DNA of 55,933 nucleotides from Acidobacteriaceae bacterium (GCA_030038195.1 JASHPJ010000014.1:1-55933); one strand, 5' to 3'; positions 33,395 through 42,252 are shown, counted from the stretch's first letter. Translations and numbers: made by a program. The notes: generated from the sequence alone by a model not told the origin.

Positions 33395-34738
33395 ATGGAG
33401 ATCCGTGAACACCCGACAGTCCGGCAGTTCTATGCAATTCATCCCCAGGGTGAAACAAGGAACGTTGTTTCGATTGATTCAGAAACACTCAGAAACCTTT
33501 GCATGGAAGCAGGGGCGGATGACGTCGGGTTTGTTGGAGTTGACGATCCAGCCGTCGCACCCCAAAGAGCGGACATTGACTGGCTAATGCCGGGGACGCA
33601 GACACTGATTAGCTTCGTATGTCGAATGAACAAGGAGAATATTCGTACTCCAGCTCGTTCGATCTCAAACCTGGAATTTCACATTCAGACCGATGAAACG
33701 AACATCGTTGCCCAGAAGATAGTGTCGAGACTGGATGCGCTCAAAATCCGCGCCTCGATCGCGGGAGCAGCAGGCTTTCCAATGGAGGCAGATCGCTTTG
33801 GAGGAAAGCCCTGGACCATATCCCACAAGCCTGTTGCGGTGGCTGCCGGTCTCGGCCAGATGGGCATTCATCGCAACGTGATCCATCCAAAGTTTGGAAA
33901 TTTCGTCCTTCTCGGAACAGTTCTTGTTTCCGCAAAAGTGACGCGCTACACCTCCGCCATCGAATACAACCCTTGTCTTGAATGTAAGCTCTGCGTCGCC
34001 GCATGTCCCACCGGGGCGATTCATCCAGACGGGCAATTCGATTTCTCCGCCTGCTACACACACAACTACCGCGAGTTCATGGGAGGATTTGGCGATTGGG
34101 TTGAGAACATAGCCGATAGCCGGAGCGCATTGGACTACAGAAAGAAGGTCTCCAATGCCGAAACCCAATCGATGTGGCAAAGTCTCTCTTACGGAGCGAA
34201 CTATAAGGCTGCGTACTGCATGGCTGTTTGCCCGGCTGGTGAGGATGTGATTGGACCGTTCCTCACAGACAGAAAGGCGTTTCTCAAGGACATCGTTAAA
34301 CCGCTCCAAGAGAAGCAAGAGACGGTTTACGTGGTGCCCAATTCCGACGCAGAAGCCTTTGTCGCCCGGCGCTACCCACACAAGAAGACGAAGCGGGTCG
34401 GAAATGGGCTTGCTGGACAAGGTTCCGTAAAGAACTTCCTTTTTGGAATGCCTCTCGTATTCCAGCGTGGCAAGTCGAAAGGGCTTGACGCTGTGTACCA
34501 TTTCGCCTTCACAGGCGACGAAACGTGTGAGGCCACGGTAGTCATCCGGAACGAAACTCTGCGCGTTCTTGACGGTCATGTTGACAAGCCGAACCTGGTC
34601 ATCACGGCCGATAGTCGCGTTTGGCTGAGTTTCCTGCGAAAAGAAACCTCGATTGTGCGGGCACTCCTTACGAGAAAGATCACGTTGAAAGGTTCACCGA
34701 AGCTCTTACTCGCTTTTGGTCGCTGCTTCCCGTCGTAA
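33395..34738 (+). CDS. Iron-sulfur QueG-like protein with C-terminal SCP2-like domain (447 aa)
   Basis: The start ATG follows GGAGG by six bases. The N-terminal half (to about 180) resembles the epoxyqueuosine reductase/reductive-dehalogenase-type cobalamin-domain region, with PVAVAAGLGQMGIHRNVIHPKFGNFVLLGTVL. A [4Fe-4S] ferredoxin motif follows (C-x-x-C-x-x-C-x-x-x-C-P, CLECKLCVAACP at about 192). A second Cys group is at about 275 (CMAVCPAGEDVIGPF). The last about 90 residues look like an SCP2 sterol-carrier domain. QueG itself has no such C-terminus, so this is not the tRNA enzyme. A reductase for a hydrophobic compound is the best inference; cofactor and substrate are unproven. Confidence 0.8.
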   Translation: MEIREHPTVRQFYAIHPQGETRNVVSIDSETLRNLCMEAGADDVGFVGVDDPAVAPQRADIDWLMPGTQTLISFVCRMNKENIRTPARSISNLEFHIQTDETNIVAQKIVSRLDALKIRASIAGAAGFPMEADRFGGKPWTISHKPVAVAAGLGQMGIHRNVIHPKFGNFVLLGTVLVSAKVTRYTSAIEYNPCLECKLCVAACPTGAIHPDGQFDFSACYTHNYREFMGGFGDWVENIADSRSALDYRKKVSNAETQSMWQSLSYGANYKAAYCMAVCPAGEDVIGPFLTDRKAFLKDIVKPLQEKQETVYVVPNSDAEAFVARRYPHKKTKRVGNGLAGQGSVKNFLFGMPLVFQRGKSKGLDAVYHFAFTGDETCEATVVIRNETLRVLDGHVDKPNLVITADSRVWLSFLRKETSIVRALLTRKITLKGSPKLLLAFGRCFPS

Positions 34739-34789
34739 TACAACCAACTGCGCCCATGCCTGGCGCTCAACCAAAGAAAGGGGCAAATC

Positions 34790-35146
34790 ATGCAACATCT
34801 GGTCCAGATGAAAATCACTCCGCAGGCCCGGCCTGCAAACGACGAAGAGGGATTGAACTTCGCCAACAATCTCATCTATCCGACTCTGAAGCGGTGTCAG
34901 CGGCTTCAGGAGGAAGGCAAGATCCTGGCTGGCGGTCCTATCAGCGGCACCATCGGTTTAGCACTCGTGGTAGAGACCGACACATTAAAGGAACTCGATC
35001 AGCTTCTCACAAGCCTCCGCGTGTGGCCGCGGATGGAAACAACCGTTACTCCGCTGACCACGTTTGCCGATCGTGCCTCCGCTGTTGAGGCTCGATTGAA
35101 GCGCCATCAGGAGGAGAAGGCACTCGCCGCTGATTCTCAAAGCTAA
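34790..35146 (+). CDS. Muconolactone isomerase-like protein (118 aa)
   Basis: The pattern LQEEGKILAGGPISGTIGLALVVETDTLKELDQLLTSLRVWPRMETTVTPL matches the muconolactone delta-isomerase family of small ferredoxin-like-fold dimers. AAAGGGGC lies five bases upstream. Catechol-pathway partners are absent, so the name marks the fold and not a proved reaction. It follows the iron-sulfur gene by about 50 bases and is likely cotranscribed. Confidence 0.8.
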   Translation: MQHLVQMKITPQARPANDEEGLNFANNLIYPTLKRCQRLQEEGKILAGGPISGTIGLALVVETDTLKELDQLLTSLRVWPRMETTVTPLTTFADRASAVEARLKRHQEEKALAADSQS

Positions 35147-35176
35147 CCGTCCACGCTTCCCGTAGAAGGATTTTCA

Positions 35177-35668
35177 ATGAACTCACAACTCGTCTTTTTC
35201 GTTTACGTGATTACGAGCCTTGTAAGCGCCTCGGTGATCGCAAAGCTGTATGTTTGGCCGAAGCTGAAAAGCCTGAGAGTCGAACAATCGCTTGAGGTCC
35301 TGATCGCCCCTCAGGCGCTTATCCGCCTCATCGGGCTGGGTTTTCTGGTCATTGGTGTCGTTAGTCCGTCCCTGTCGCCTGGATTTGCGGTTCCAGCGGC
35401 AGGCGGCGACTACGCCACCGCGGTACTAGCCCTATTAGCAATGATGGCGCTTCATGCTCGCAGCCGTTTAGGTAAACCGTTGGCATGGATATTCAATCTG
35501 GTGGGCACGGTTGATCTTATCAACGCCTTCGTTCAGGCCGGTCGGCATCACCTGTCGCCGACGTATTTCGGCGCAGCGTTCTTTATTCCCACCGCGGTTG
35601 TACCCCCTCTGCTGGTCGCGCACTGGCTTATCTTCCGTCTGCTGTTGCGCCGCGAATCCAGGTTTTGA
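35177..35668 (+). CDS. Small integral membrane protein (163 aa)
   Basis: Four hydrophobic segments: FFVYVITSLVSASVIAKLYV, LIRLIGLGFLVIGVVSP, TAVLALLAMMALHA, and one or two near the end (YFGAAFFIPTAVVPPLLVAH, LIFRLLL). I do not recognise a family; there are no Cys or His clusters that would mark a heme or metal site. It is placed between the isomerase-like gene and the SDR gene in a tight run, so it may serve transport or membrane anchoring of that pathway. Confidence 0.75.
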   Translation: MNSQLVFFVYVITSLVSASVIAKLYVWPKLKSLRVEQSLEVLIAPQALIRLIGLGFLVIGVVSPSLSPGFAVPAAGGDYATAVLALLAMMALHARSRLGKPLAWIFNLVGTVDLINAFVQAGRHHLSPTYFGAAFFIPTAVVPPLLVAHWLIFRLLLRRESRF

Positions 35669-35740
35669 GACCACACAAGCCAAGCGAAACGCAGAGGTCT
35701 CTGAAGAAAAGTTGGCATTGCAGTTGACGAAAGGAACTCT

Positions 35741-36514
35741 ATGAAGATCACTGACCGCACCATTCTGATTACCGGCGGCTCCGCAGGCATAGGTCTTGCG
35801 TTTGCTCGCAAATTTCTTGAACTCGGCAACGAGGTCATCGTAACCGGTCGCCGTCGATCCTCGCTTGATGAGGTAAAGGCAAGCTATCCGAAGCTCCACA
35901 CGATCCAGAGCGATGTCGCAGACCCCTCGCAGATTTCTTCCCTCGCGCAGCGCGTGAAGGCAGATTATCCGAAGCTCGATGTCCTGATGAACAACGCCGG
36001 CATTATGCGTCACAGAAGTCTCAGGGGCCGCACGGCTGACCTCGACGAACTAACGAGCGAACTGGACATCAACGTGGGCGGCGTCATCCGTGCCACGTCT
36101 GCATTCATCGACATTCTCACGGCCAACAGAGGCACCCTCATCAACGTTTCCTCTGCACTTGCTTTTGTGCCTCTCTCTTCTGCGCCAATCTACTGTGCAA
36201 CCAAGGCGGCGGTTCACTCCTATACGCAATCGCTGCGGTTTCAGTTGGAGGAGTCCGGTGTTGAAGTGATCGAACTCATGCCGCCAGCCGTCAAGACGGC
36301 CTTATCCTCCCATATTCCCGAAGGAGGCCCGGTCAAATTGATGACCACAGATGAGTTGGTGAAGCAGACCTTTGCAGCTTTCAAGAAGGACAAGCTCGAG
36401 ATTCGACCAGGCCAGGCCAATCTACTCGCACTGATGCGGCGCGTGGCCCCCGGCTTCATGAACCGACAGCTCTGGAAGGCTTCTAAGAGTCTGGTTCCCA
36501 TCGAAGTTAGATGA
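35741..36514 (+). CDS. Short-chain dehydrogenase/reductase
   Basis: Classical SDR features are present: ILITGGSAGIGLAFARKFLE (glycine-rich nucleotide site), LMNNAGIMRHRS (N-N-A-G), the catalytic Ser in INVSSALAFVPLS and Y-x-x-x-K in YCATKAAVH with the Tyr replaced in register by the Y of IYCATKA. The following QSLRFQLEESGVEVIELMPPAVKT is typical of DltE-like SDRs. Length (257 aa) is normal. It is the last gene of the cargo run from the NmrA-like gene. Confidence 0.93.
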   Translation: MKITDRTILITGGSAGIGLAFARKFLELGNEVIVTGRRRSSLDEVKASYPKLHTIQSDVADPSQISSLAQRVKADYPKLDVLMNNAGIMRHRSLRGRTADLDELTSELDINVGGVIRATSAFIDILTANRGTLINVSSALAFVPLSSAPIYCATKAAVHSYTQSLRFQLEESGVEVIELMPPAVKTALSSHIPEGGPVKLMTTDELVKQTFAAFKKDKLEIRPGQANLLALMRRVAPGFMNRQLWKASKSLVPIEVR

Positions 36515-36753
36515 CCCGGCTCTTGCCAGTTGAAGTGCAGCCCCAGGTTGTAGCGAAGTAGACAAGTATGATCGGGTGGGTACTTGTAGGGCGCATCTGC
36601 ATTAACATCGGCGGCACAATCGTCTGTAAACGTAGGGCCGCCGATCATCAAACACGCACGTCGTGGCCCCAATTCCGCGTGATTCATTCTTTGGAAGGCA
36701 TTTTGACTCACAGCGCGAGTTGATAGTGCGTCCGATGAGAGATCGGAGCCGCC

Positions 36754-38385
36754 TCAGTGCACACTCGGACTCTTGCTGCCAATTGCAAAGGGACGAGTCA
36801 TCAGCGCAACCGGTGCCGCTACAAGCGTGAGCACACCTATGACGTAAAAGCAGTCCATGAATGCGAGAAAATGCGATTGCGCCTGCATCTGTGAGTAAAC
36901 GTAGCCATAGGCTGCATGGACAGCATCAGCCGGGGACATGCCGCGAACCCTGAGATAATTCGAGATGTTGCTCACGCGCTGCTGCAACAGCGAGGAGGTA
37001 GCGGGCAGTGAAGCGGCTACGTTCGATTGGTGAAATTCCATGCGGCGGTCGGACTCCGTATTGAGAAAGGCGATGCCAAAGCTACCGCCCCAGTTGCGAA
37101 AGAAATTGGTGAGAGAGGATGCTTTATTATTCTGGTCGGGCCTGAGCTGCGAATACGCAATCATCGTGAGCGGAACAAAGAAAAATGCGTATCCGAGTCC
37201 CTGTAGCGCGCGCGCCCATGCGTAATGGCTGTAATCGGTGTCCAGGTTGAAATGACTGTAATGCAGGAATGACACTCCGACCACCAGCAGCGCGACGAAA
37301 AGCAGATAGCGGGACTGGATGAGGCCCCGCTGTACGATCTGCGCTCCAACTGGCGCTAGGAGTGTGATCACAAAGGCTCCGGGGCCGAGCACCAACCCCG
37401 CATCAAGCGCCCGATAACCATAAAGTGTCTGCAAGACCTGCGGAATCATGGTTGTCGAGGCGAAAAGCCCAAACCCGAAGATGAAATAAAAGAGATTGGA
37501 GATGGCGAAATTCCGTATTCGCAGCAACCGGAATTCGATGACAGGATCGTCCTGCTTCAGTTCCCAGACCACGGCGGCCACCAGGCAGATAAGACCGAGC
37601 GAGCATACCCAGGCTATAAAACGCGATCCGAACCAGTCATCGATTTCGCCTCGATCAAGCACAACCTCCAGTGCGGCAGACCCCAGGCCAATCAGCGCGA
37701 TTCCAATGCTATCAATCTTCAATTTTCCGGCAGCAGTCCGTATGGTTTTCCGCTCTTCCGCGAATGCCGGAGGGTCGTGAACGAAGCGGCTTGTCAGTAC
37801 CATCGAAAGGATACCGACGGGAATATTGATAAAGAAAACCCAGCGCCAGCTATAGCTGTCTGTAATCCAGCCGCCAAGTACCGGACCGATTGCGGGGGCT
37901 GTGACGATGGCCATGGTGTAGAGTGCGAATGCACCGGCGCGCTTGGCCGGAGGAAACGTATCTACGAGGATTGCCTGCTCCACAGGAGCAAGACCGCCGC
38001 CCGCAATCCCCTGAAGCACACGCGCAAACAGCATCGCTCCCAGACTCGGCGCAATACCGCAGAGAAATGATGTTGTCGTAAAAAGAGCAACGCAAATGAG
38101 ATAGTAATTCTTTCTGCCCAGCACGCGGGAGAGCCATGCCGACAGCGGAAGCACAACGGCATTGGCGACCAGATAGGTTGTCAGAATCCACGTGACTTCA
38201 TCATAGGAACGTCCGAGTCCGCCAGCGATGTAGGGCAGGGACACGTTTGCAATGGAGGTGTCCAGCAGTTCCATGAACGTCGCCAGGGTGACAGTCAACG
38301 CAATCACCCACGGGTTCACAGCCGCCTTTGCGGAATGCGCAGGAACCCTTTGCGGTGTTTGCATCGCTGTGGCGGCTTCGGCCAA
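36754..38385 (-). CDS. DHA2-type multidrug efflux MFS transporter
   Basis: The 543-aa protein has about 14 hydrophobic segments and the motifs ALTVTLATFMELLDTSIANVSLPYIAGGL (motif D1 of the EmrB/QacA group), LSAWLSRVLGRKNYYLICVA (motif A) and GIAGGGLAPVEQAILVDTFPPAKRAGAFAL with APAIGPVLGGWITD (motif C). It exports hydrophobic drugs with proton antiport. TTG at 38385 is the start, with GAGGA upstream. It is divergent from a TetR gene, and two operator copies lie between them. Confidence 0.93.
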   Translation of the reverse strand: MAEAATAMQTPQRVPAHSAKAAVNPWVIALTVTLATFMELLDTSIANVSLPYIAGGLGRSYDEVTWILTTYLVANAVVLPLSAWLSRVLGRKNYYLICVALFTTTSFLCGIAPSLGAMLFARVLQGIAGGGLAPVEQAILVDTFPPAKRAGAFALYTMAIVTAPAIGPVLGGWITDSYSWRWVFFINIPVGILSMVLTSRFVHDPPAFAEERKTIRTAAGKLKIDSIGIALIGLGSAALEVVLDRGEIDDWFGSRFIAWVCSLGLICLVAAVVWELKQDDPVIEFRLLRIRNFAISNLFYFIFGFGLFASTTMIPQVLQTLYGYRALDAGLVLGPGAFVITLLAPVGAQIVQRGLIQSRYLLFVALLVVGVSFLHYSHFNLDTDYSHYAWARALQGLGYAFFFVPLTMIAYSQLRPDQNNKASSLTNFFRNWGGSFGIAFLNTESDRRMEFHQSNVAASLPATSSLLQQRVSNISNYLRVRGMSPADAVHAAYGYVYSQMQAQSHFLAFMDCFYVIGVLTLVAAPVALMTRPFAIGSKSPSVH

Positions 38386-38408
38386 TGGTTTCCTCGGCGG
38401 AGTAGAAT

Positions 38409-38424
38409 GAGACCGAATGGTCTC
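38409..38424. promoter_or_regulatory. TetR operator 1 for the efflux pump
   Basis: Perfect inverted repeat GAGACC-GAAT-GGTCTC, 24 bases before the MFS start codon on the minus strand. Confidence 0.8.
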
Positions 38425-38450
38425 GGATGGCTATTTGATTCATCAGATTT

Positions 38451-38466
38451 GAGACCGATGCGTCTT
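38451..38466. promoter_or_regulatory. TetR operator 2 for the efflux pump
   Basis: GAGACCGATGCGTCTT, an imperfect second copy of the 16-base site, 42 bases from the first. It precedes the TetR gene by 32 bases, so both promoters are covered. Confidence 0.75.
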
Positions 38467-38498
38467 TTTTGCATTTATGAAAGGACGGAGCTTTTAAG

Positions 38499-39092
38499 AT
38501 GAGCAAAGGAGAATTAACCCGGCAACGGATCATCGAAATAGCGGCACCCTTGTTTAATCAGCGCGGATATGCGGGCTGCTCGATGCAAGACATCCTTCGG
38601 GAGACCGGACTGAAAAAGGGCGGCGTCTATCGTCACTTCGGCAGCAAAGAGGAGCTGGCTGCCGAAGCGTTCCGCTACTCGCTGTCTCAGGCGGTGAAGA
38701 TCAGAACGCCCCCTGCAAATTCGCTGTCGCGCCCAGTGGAACGCCTACACCGGGTGGTTGAGCAATTTGTCGAGGAACCATCACCCATTCCCGGTGGCTG
38801 CCCAATTCTGAACACCGCGATCGACACCGATGACGGCAACCCGCTTCTTCGTGAACTGGCGCGAAAGGGTCTCAAGAACTGGCGAGCACGGATCTCCCAG
38901 ATTGTGCGGGACGGAATCTCTCGCAAAGAGATTCGAGAAGATGTGGAACCTCAGTCGTTTGCCAACACGATCATCGCCACACTCGAAGGTGCCTTGATGA
39001 TAAGCCGACTCGAACATTCAAGAAGAGCGCTGAATGATGCAAGGGCCTCACTCGAAAGACTTATCGAAGGAGTATCCAGGGTTGCGAATTAG
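38499..39092 (+). CDS. TetR-family regulator of the efflux pump
   Basis: The DNA-binding part is RQRIIEIAAPLFNQRGYAGCSMQDILRETGLKKGGVYRHFGSKEELAAEAF. The C-terminal part has IPGGCPILNTAIDTDDGNPLLRELARKGLKNW, typical of the TetR_C_11-like group that senses small electrophiles or drugs. GGAG lies nine bases upstream of the ATG. Divergent placement with a shared operator pair implies that it represses the DHA2 pump and itself. Confidence 0.93.
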   Translation: MSKGELTRQRIIEIAAPLFNQRGYAGCSMQDILRETGLKKGGVYRHFGSKEELAAEAFRYSLSQAVKIRTPPANSLSRPVERLHRVVEQFVEEPSPIPGGCPILNTAIDTDDGNPLLRELARKGLKNWRARISQIVRDGISRKEIREDVEPQSFANTIIATLEGALMISRLEHSRRALNDARASLERLIEGVSRVAN

Positions 39093-39216
39093 AGATTGAT
39101 CAAAATAGCGTGTCAAAACACGCGATATTGAATGGCATCTGCCCGTCGGGTGGGCAAGGCAGGTCCGGCGCCGCCAGGCACCGGCACTCTTGAGGGCGGG
39201 AAGACGGGCAAAAAAA

Positions 39217-39238
39217 GAGCCTGCCGGGTGGCAGGCTC
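39217..39238 (-). terminator. Rho-independent terminator of the ParB-like gene
   Basis: Stem GAGCCTGCC/GGCAGGCTC of nine bases with a four-base loop. On the minus strand it is followed by a run of T (the plus strand shows aaaaaa at 39211-39216). It lies 21 bases after the ParB-like stop codon. Confidence 0.88.
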
Positions 39239-39258
39239 CAAGGGAAACCGTATCGAAG

Positions 39259-40854
39259 CTATGCGGCTTTCGCCTTCTTTGCTGGTTTAGCAGGTGCTTT
39301 CGCACTGTCTTTCTTCGCCTTCTCTTTCGCGGCAAACTCCTGCTTCACCTTGAGCGCGATGGCATCCGTGTCCACCTTGTAGGCGGTGGCTGCGTCGCGG
39401 AGGATGGTAGTTGCGTTGCCCCGCGAGGCTGCAAGCAGAATGCTTGACTCTACCAGCAGCCGCGATAGCGTTCCTTCATCGGCACGGCGAATAAAGGCGG
39501 CGAGGGTCTTTGCCACGCCTCCATCATCGCGCTTCTGGCGGATGCCATGCTGTCGCGCCAGCATCTCAAGGCGGTTCCCTTCCATGAGGCTTACCAGCTT
39601 CTCAAGAATGAAAAGCAGGTCACGCTTCATCAACCGTACCGGGACGGCAGCACTCACGGCGGCGAGAACGCGGAGGCTGGTTGCATGGGCAATGGCCTGT
39701 TCACGGCGGCGCTTTTCTTCCTCCGCCTTGAATGAAGCATAGTCCCTTGTCTGCTGCGGTTTCTTCTTCGGATGATGAATCGGGCAGTCGGCATCGGCAC
39801 ACACCTTGCGGAGTGCGCCTTTGTCTGTGCCTTCGGTGATGATCGCCTCGGTTGCATGGCGGCACGACTTGAACTCCGGCGCTTCCTGCTGGTACTTGTT
39901 CTGCGGCTTCTCCCGCCGGATTTCAACGTACTGGCTGCGGGTGAGGATCGCGCTGCCTTCGGCTGGTTTGCCGTAGGCGGTCGTGATCTGTACCAGCTTG
40001 GGTTTGGCTGCGATGGTCTGCTTTACATGCGCGTCCAGCTTGGCACCATAGCAGGTGGGGTCAGTGCAAGCGTCCTGCTTGCCGAGGTCGGCAAACAGCA
40101 GCTTGTTATGGCCTGTCCGTTTTGGGCAGTCCACACAGCTACCCGCTGCCGGAGCTAACTGCGCGTCCCGCTTGCTGAACGGAGCGTCTTTCAGGATGAG
40201 CATGACGTTGCTCTCAATCCAGAAACGAAGGTCGCGCACAGGCAGAAGAATCCGCGCCGCCTTTGCCCCGCCGTTCCAAACCTCTTTGAAGCAAGCGGCG
40301 AGGGCCTGTTCCTGCTGGTCGGGCTGCAACTTCGCAAGCAAGAGCGCATGACCAACCCCGATCTCGTCACGGTAGAACGCTTCGACCACGACGGAAACAA
40401 GCTCGGTCAGTCGCAGACGCGCTGTGACGTAGGCCGGGGACTTTCCGGTTTTCGCCGCGATCTGCTCAACCGTGTACTTCGGTTCTTCCAGATTGAGCAA
40501 GGCGCGGAAGCCCTGTGCTTCTTCCAAAGGATGAACGTCGCGGCGCTGGAGGTTTTCGATAAGCTGCGCCTCCAATGCCTCAGCGTCGGTGAGATTCACG
40601 ATGCGGACAGGCACAGCCGCCTGTTCGGCCATTTGCGCGGCACGATACCGCCGCGCTCCCGCTACGATTTCAAACCCCTGCTCCGTGAGTGGCCGCACAA
40701 GCAAGGGCGAAAGAACGCCCTGGGTGCGGATGCTTGCGGCCAGTTCCTTCAAGGCAGCATCCTCGAAGATGCGGCGCGGGTTGGTCTTCGACTCACTCAG
40801 CAGAGAGAGCGAGACGTTGCGGTACTCGGTTGCATTGATGACTTGCGTTTCCAT
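39259..40854 (-). CDS. ParB-like protein with Cys-rich middle (531 aa)
   Basis: The ATG at 40854 begins METQVINATEYRNVSLSLLS. ParB/Srx nuclease-like fold motifs are visible: SKTNPRRIFEDAALKELAASI, GFEIVAGARRYRAAQMA, and ENLQRRDVHPLEEAQGFRAL, then the helix-turn-helix TVEQIAAKTGKSPAYVTARLRL. In the middle (about 238-275) are CVDCPKRTGHN and CTDPTCYG, and later SCRHATEAII and CADADCPIHH, suggesting metal-bound clusters. The C-terminal tail is Lys/Ala-rich. ParB proteins act in segregation, but no parA is in the window; it may regulate or stabilise the element. Confidence 0.88.
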   Translation of the reverse strand: METQVINATEYRNVSLSLLSESKTNPRRIFEDAALKELAASIRTQGVLSPLLVRPLTEQGFEIVAGARRYRAAQMAEQAAVPVRIVNLTDAEALEAQLIENLQRRDVHPLEEAQGFRALLNLEEPKYTVEQIAAKTGKSPAYVTARLRLTELVSVVVEAFYRDEIGVGHALLLAKLQPDQQEQALAACFKEVWNGGAKAARILLPVRDLRFWIESNVMLILKDAPFSKRDAQLAPAAGSCVDCPKRTGHNKLLFADLGKQDACTDPTCYGAKLDAHVKQTIAAKPKLVQITTAYGKPAEGSAILTRSQYVEIRREKPQNKYQQEAPEFKSCRHATEAIITEGTDKGALRKVCADADCPIHHPKKKPQQTRDYASFKAEEEKRRREQAIAHATSLRVLAAVSAAVPVRLMKRDLLFILEKLVSLMEGNRLEMLARQHGIRQKRDDGGVAKTLAAFIRRADEGTLSRLLVESSILLAASRGNATTILRDAATAYKVDTDAIALKVKQEFAAKEKAKKDSAKAPAKPAKKAKAA

Positions 40855-40936
40855 GATGATGTGCTCCTTTCGAGCGGTTGATGGTGAATGGAAACGGAGC
40901 GGAGACACGCTGGCTGTTCCGCTCCGAAAGAGCGGA

Positions 40937-41356
40937 CTAGCCACGAATCGACTTGTCCGTGAACGCTTCTAAAAAGCCCTGAGCGCGGATATTCCTGTTC
41001 CACAACCGCGCAAACTGCCGGTGCTCTTCGTAGAGGCCGGGAACAAAGACGTAATTGGTTCCGTCGATATAGCGGGAATACTGCTCAATGCCCGCGTAGT
41101 CGTTGCGCCAGTAGTAGGCCACTAGCTCCAAGCTGCACAGCGGCGGTTTACTTAGCTCGAAACACATCTCCGGGTCGCGCATGAGGTCGCCGTTCTGTTC
41201 GCCGTAGTGGGCTACGGAGATTGCAGGACTGCCAAGCGGCCCCGGCTCAGATACGGCCTCGATAACAAGGGCCATAAAGGGCGGATTTTCGATTTTGATA
41301 GAGAGCGTGGGCCGGTATCCCCCGGCCCGCTCAAGGATGCGAAGGATGGTTTTCAT
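40937..41356 (-). CDS. Protein of unknown function, possibly DUF6908-like (139 aa)
   Basis: It begins MKTILRILERAGGYRPTLSIKIENPPFMALVIEAV and contains PAISVAHYGEQNGDLMRDPEMCFE and YYWRNDYAGIEQYSRYIDG. I recall a family of this kind in mobile elements (DUF6908), but cannot verify it. Its start codon overlaps the stop of the ArdC-like gene by one base (TAATG), so it is translationally coupled. Confidence 0.7.
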   Translation of the reverse strand: MKTILRILERAGGYRPTLSIKIENPPFMALVIEAVSEPGPLGSPAISVAHYGEQNGDLMRDPEMCFELSKPPLCSLELVAYYWRNDYAGIEQYSRYIDGTNYVFVPGLYEEHRQFARLWNRNIRAQGFLEAFTDKSIRG

Positions 41357-42252
41357 TACGCCACCTCCGCAAGTTCGCTGGTGGTGGTCGCCGCGAAGGA
41401 TGACTCCAACGCGGCAAGGATGACAGCGGAGGTCTGCTGAATGACTTCCAGCGATTCGGCCAGCAAGGATGCGTTGCCGTGGTACAGGTGGATGTAGTCA
41501 GCCGATGCGGTTCCGGTGTCGAGTCCTACGGCCTTGCCGATGATGAACGCGATAGCCTCGGCCTCTGTCTCGCGCACAACTTTTGTTGTGGCCGTGCGCC
41601 GTTCAGCCTTGTGCAACATCTCGTGTGCCAGTTCATGCACCAACGTCGAAAACTCTTCGGCCTTCGACTGTCCGGACAGGATGGCGATGCGTCCGCCGTA
41701 GCTCATGCCAAGCGCGGGCGAAATACGCTCGGTAAAGGTAAGCTCGATGCCTTGCTGTTCAATAAAGGAAATGAGACGGTCGCGGTTCTCGCCCACGTCG
41801 CCGCTGATCTCGCGCAGTTCGGGAAGCTCCGCGCCTTCGGTCTGCGACACGTCGAAGACATACGCCGAACGAAAGCCAACCAATACCGCCGTGTTCTGCT
41901 TGGTGATGTCCTTTTCGGCTTCCTCGTCTTTCTTGCGGCGGATGCCGATAATCGGGGCCATGATGCGGATGCCCTTCTCACCTTTCCTGACGCTGCGGCC
42001 TAACTCCTTCCACTTCCAGAACCCGGCAACGCGGGTTGCGTTGGGCTTCTGCCGTGCGATTTCGAGGATGTTGCCGAGGCTGTAGTTATGAAAGCGGCTC
42101 ATCGCATTCAGGTAGGCGGTGAGGGCGTCGGAGTGTCCGGCCTCTAGCTGCTCGATGAGGCTTTTCACGTTGGCGGCGATTACTTCTTTCGCCGTCCTGG
42201 GCTGCTGATTGTCGTTGCTGCTGCGGTTGCCGATGTTGGCTGTGGTGCTCAT
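41356..42252 (-). CDS. ArdC-like antirestriction protein (298 aa)
   Basis: The ATG at 42252 is chosen because the upstream 61 residues of the open frame are low-complexity and lack a family match. The N-terminal ssDNA-binding region (LIEQLEAGHSDALTAYLNAMSRFHNYSLGNILEIARQKPNATRVAGFWKWKELGRSVRKGEKGI) is the ArdC domain. The C-terminal half has a zinc-metallopeptidase motif HELAHEMLH near residue 205. ArdC proteins of plasmids protect transferred DNA from restriction in the new host. It is encoded in the maintenance part of the element. Confidence 0.9.
   Translation of the reverse strand: MSTTANIGNRSSNDNQQPRTAKEVIAANVKSLIEQLEAGHSDALTAYLNAMSRFHNYSLGNILEIARQKPNATRVAGFWKWKELGRSVRKGEKGIRIMAPIIGIRRKKDEEAEKDITKQNTAVLVGFRSAYVFDVSQTEGAELPELREISGDVGENRDRLISFIEQQGIELTFTERISPALGMSYGGRIAILSGQSKAEEFSTLVHELAHEMLHKAERRTATTKVVRETEAEAIAFIIGKAVGLDTGTASADYIHLYHGNASLLAESLEVIQQTSAVILAALESSFAATTTSELAEVA

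Noticed and set aside
33395..34738. True epoxyqueuosine reductase (QueG)
   Set aside because: The C-terminus is an SCP2-like domain and not the HEAT-like repeats of QueG, and the setting is a xenobiotic-type cargo operon.
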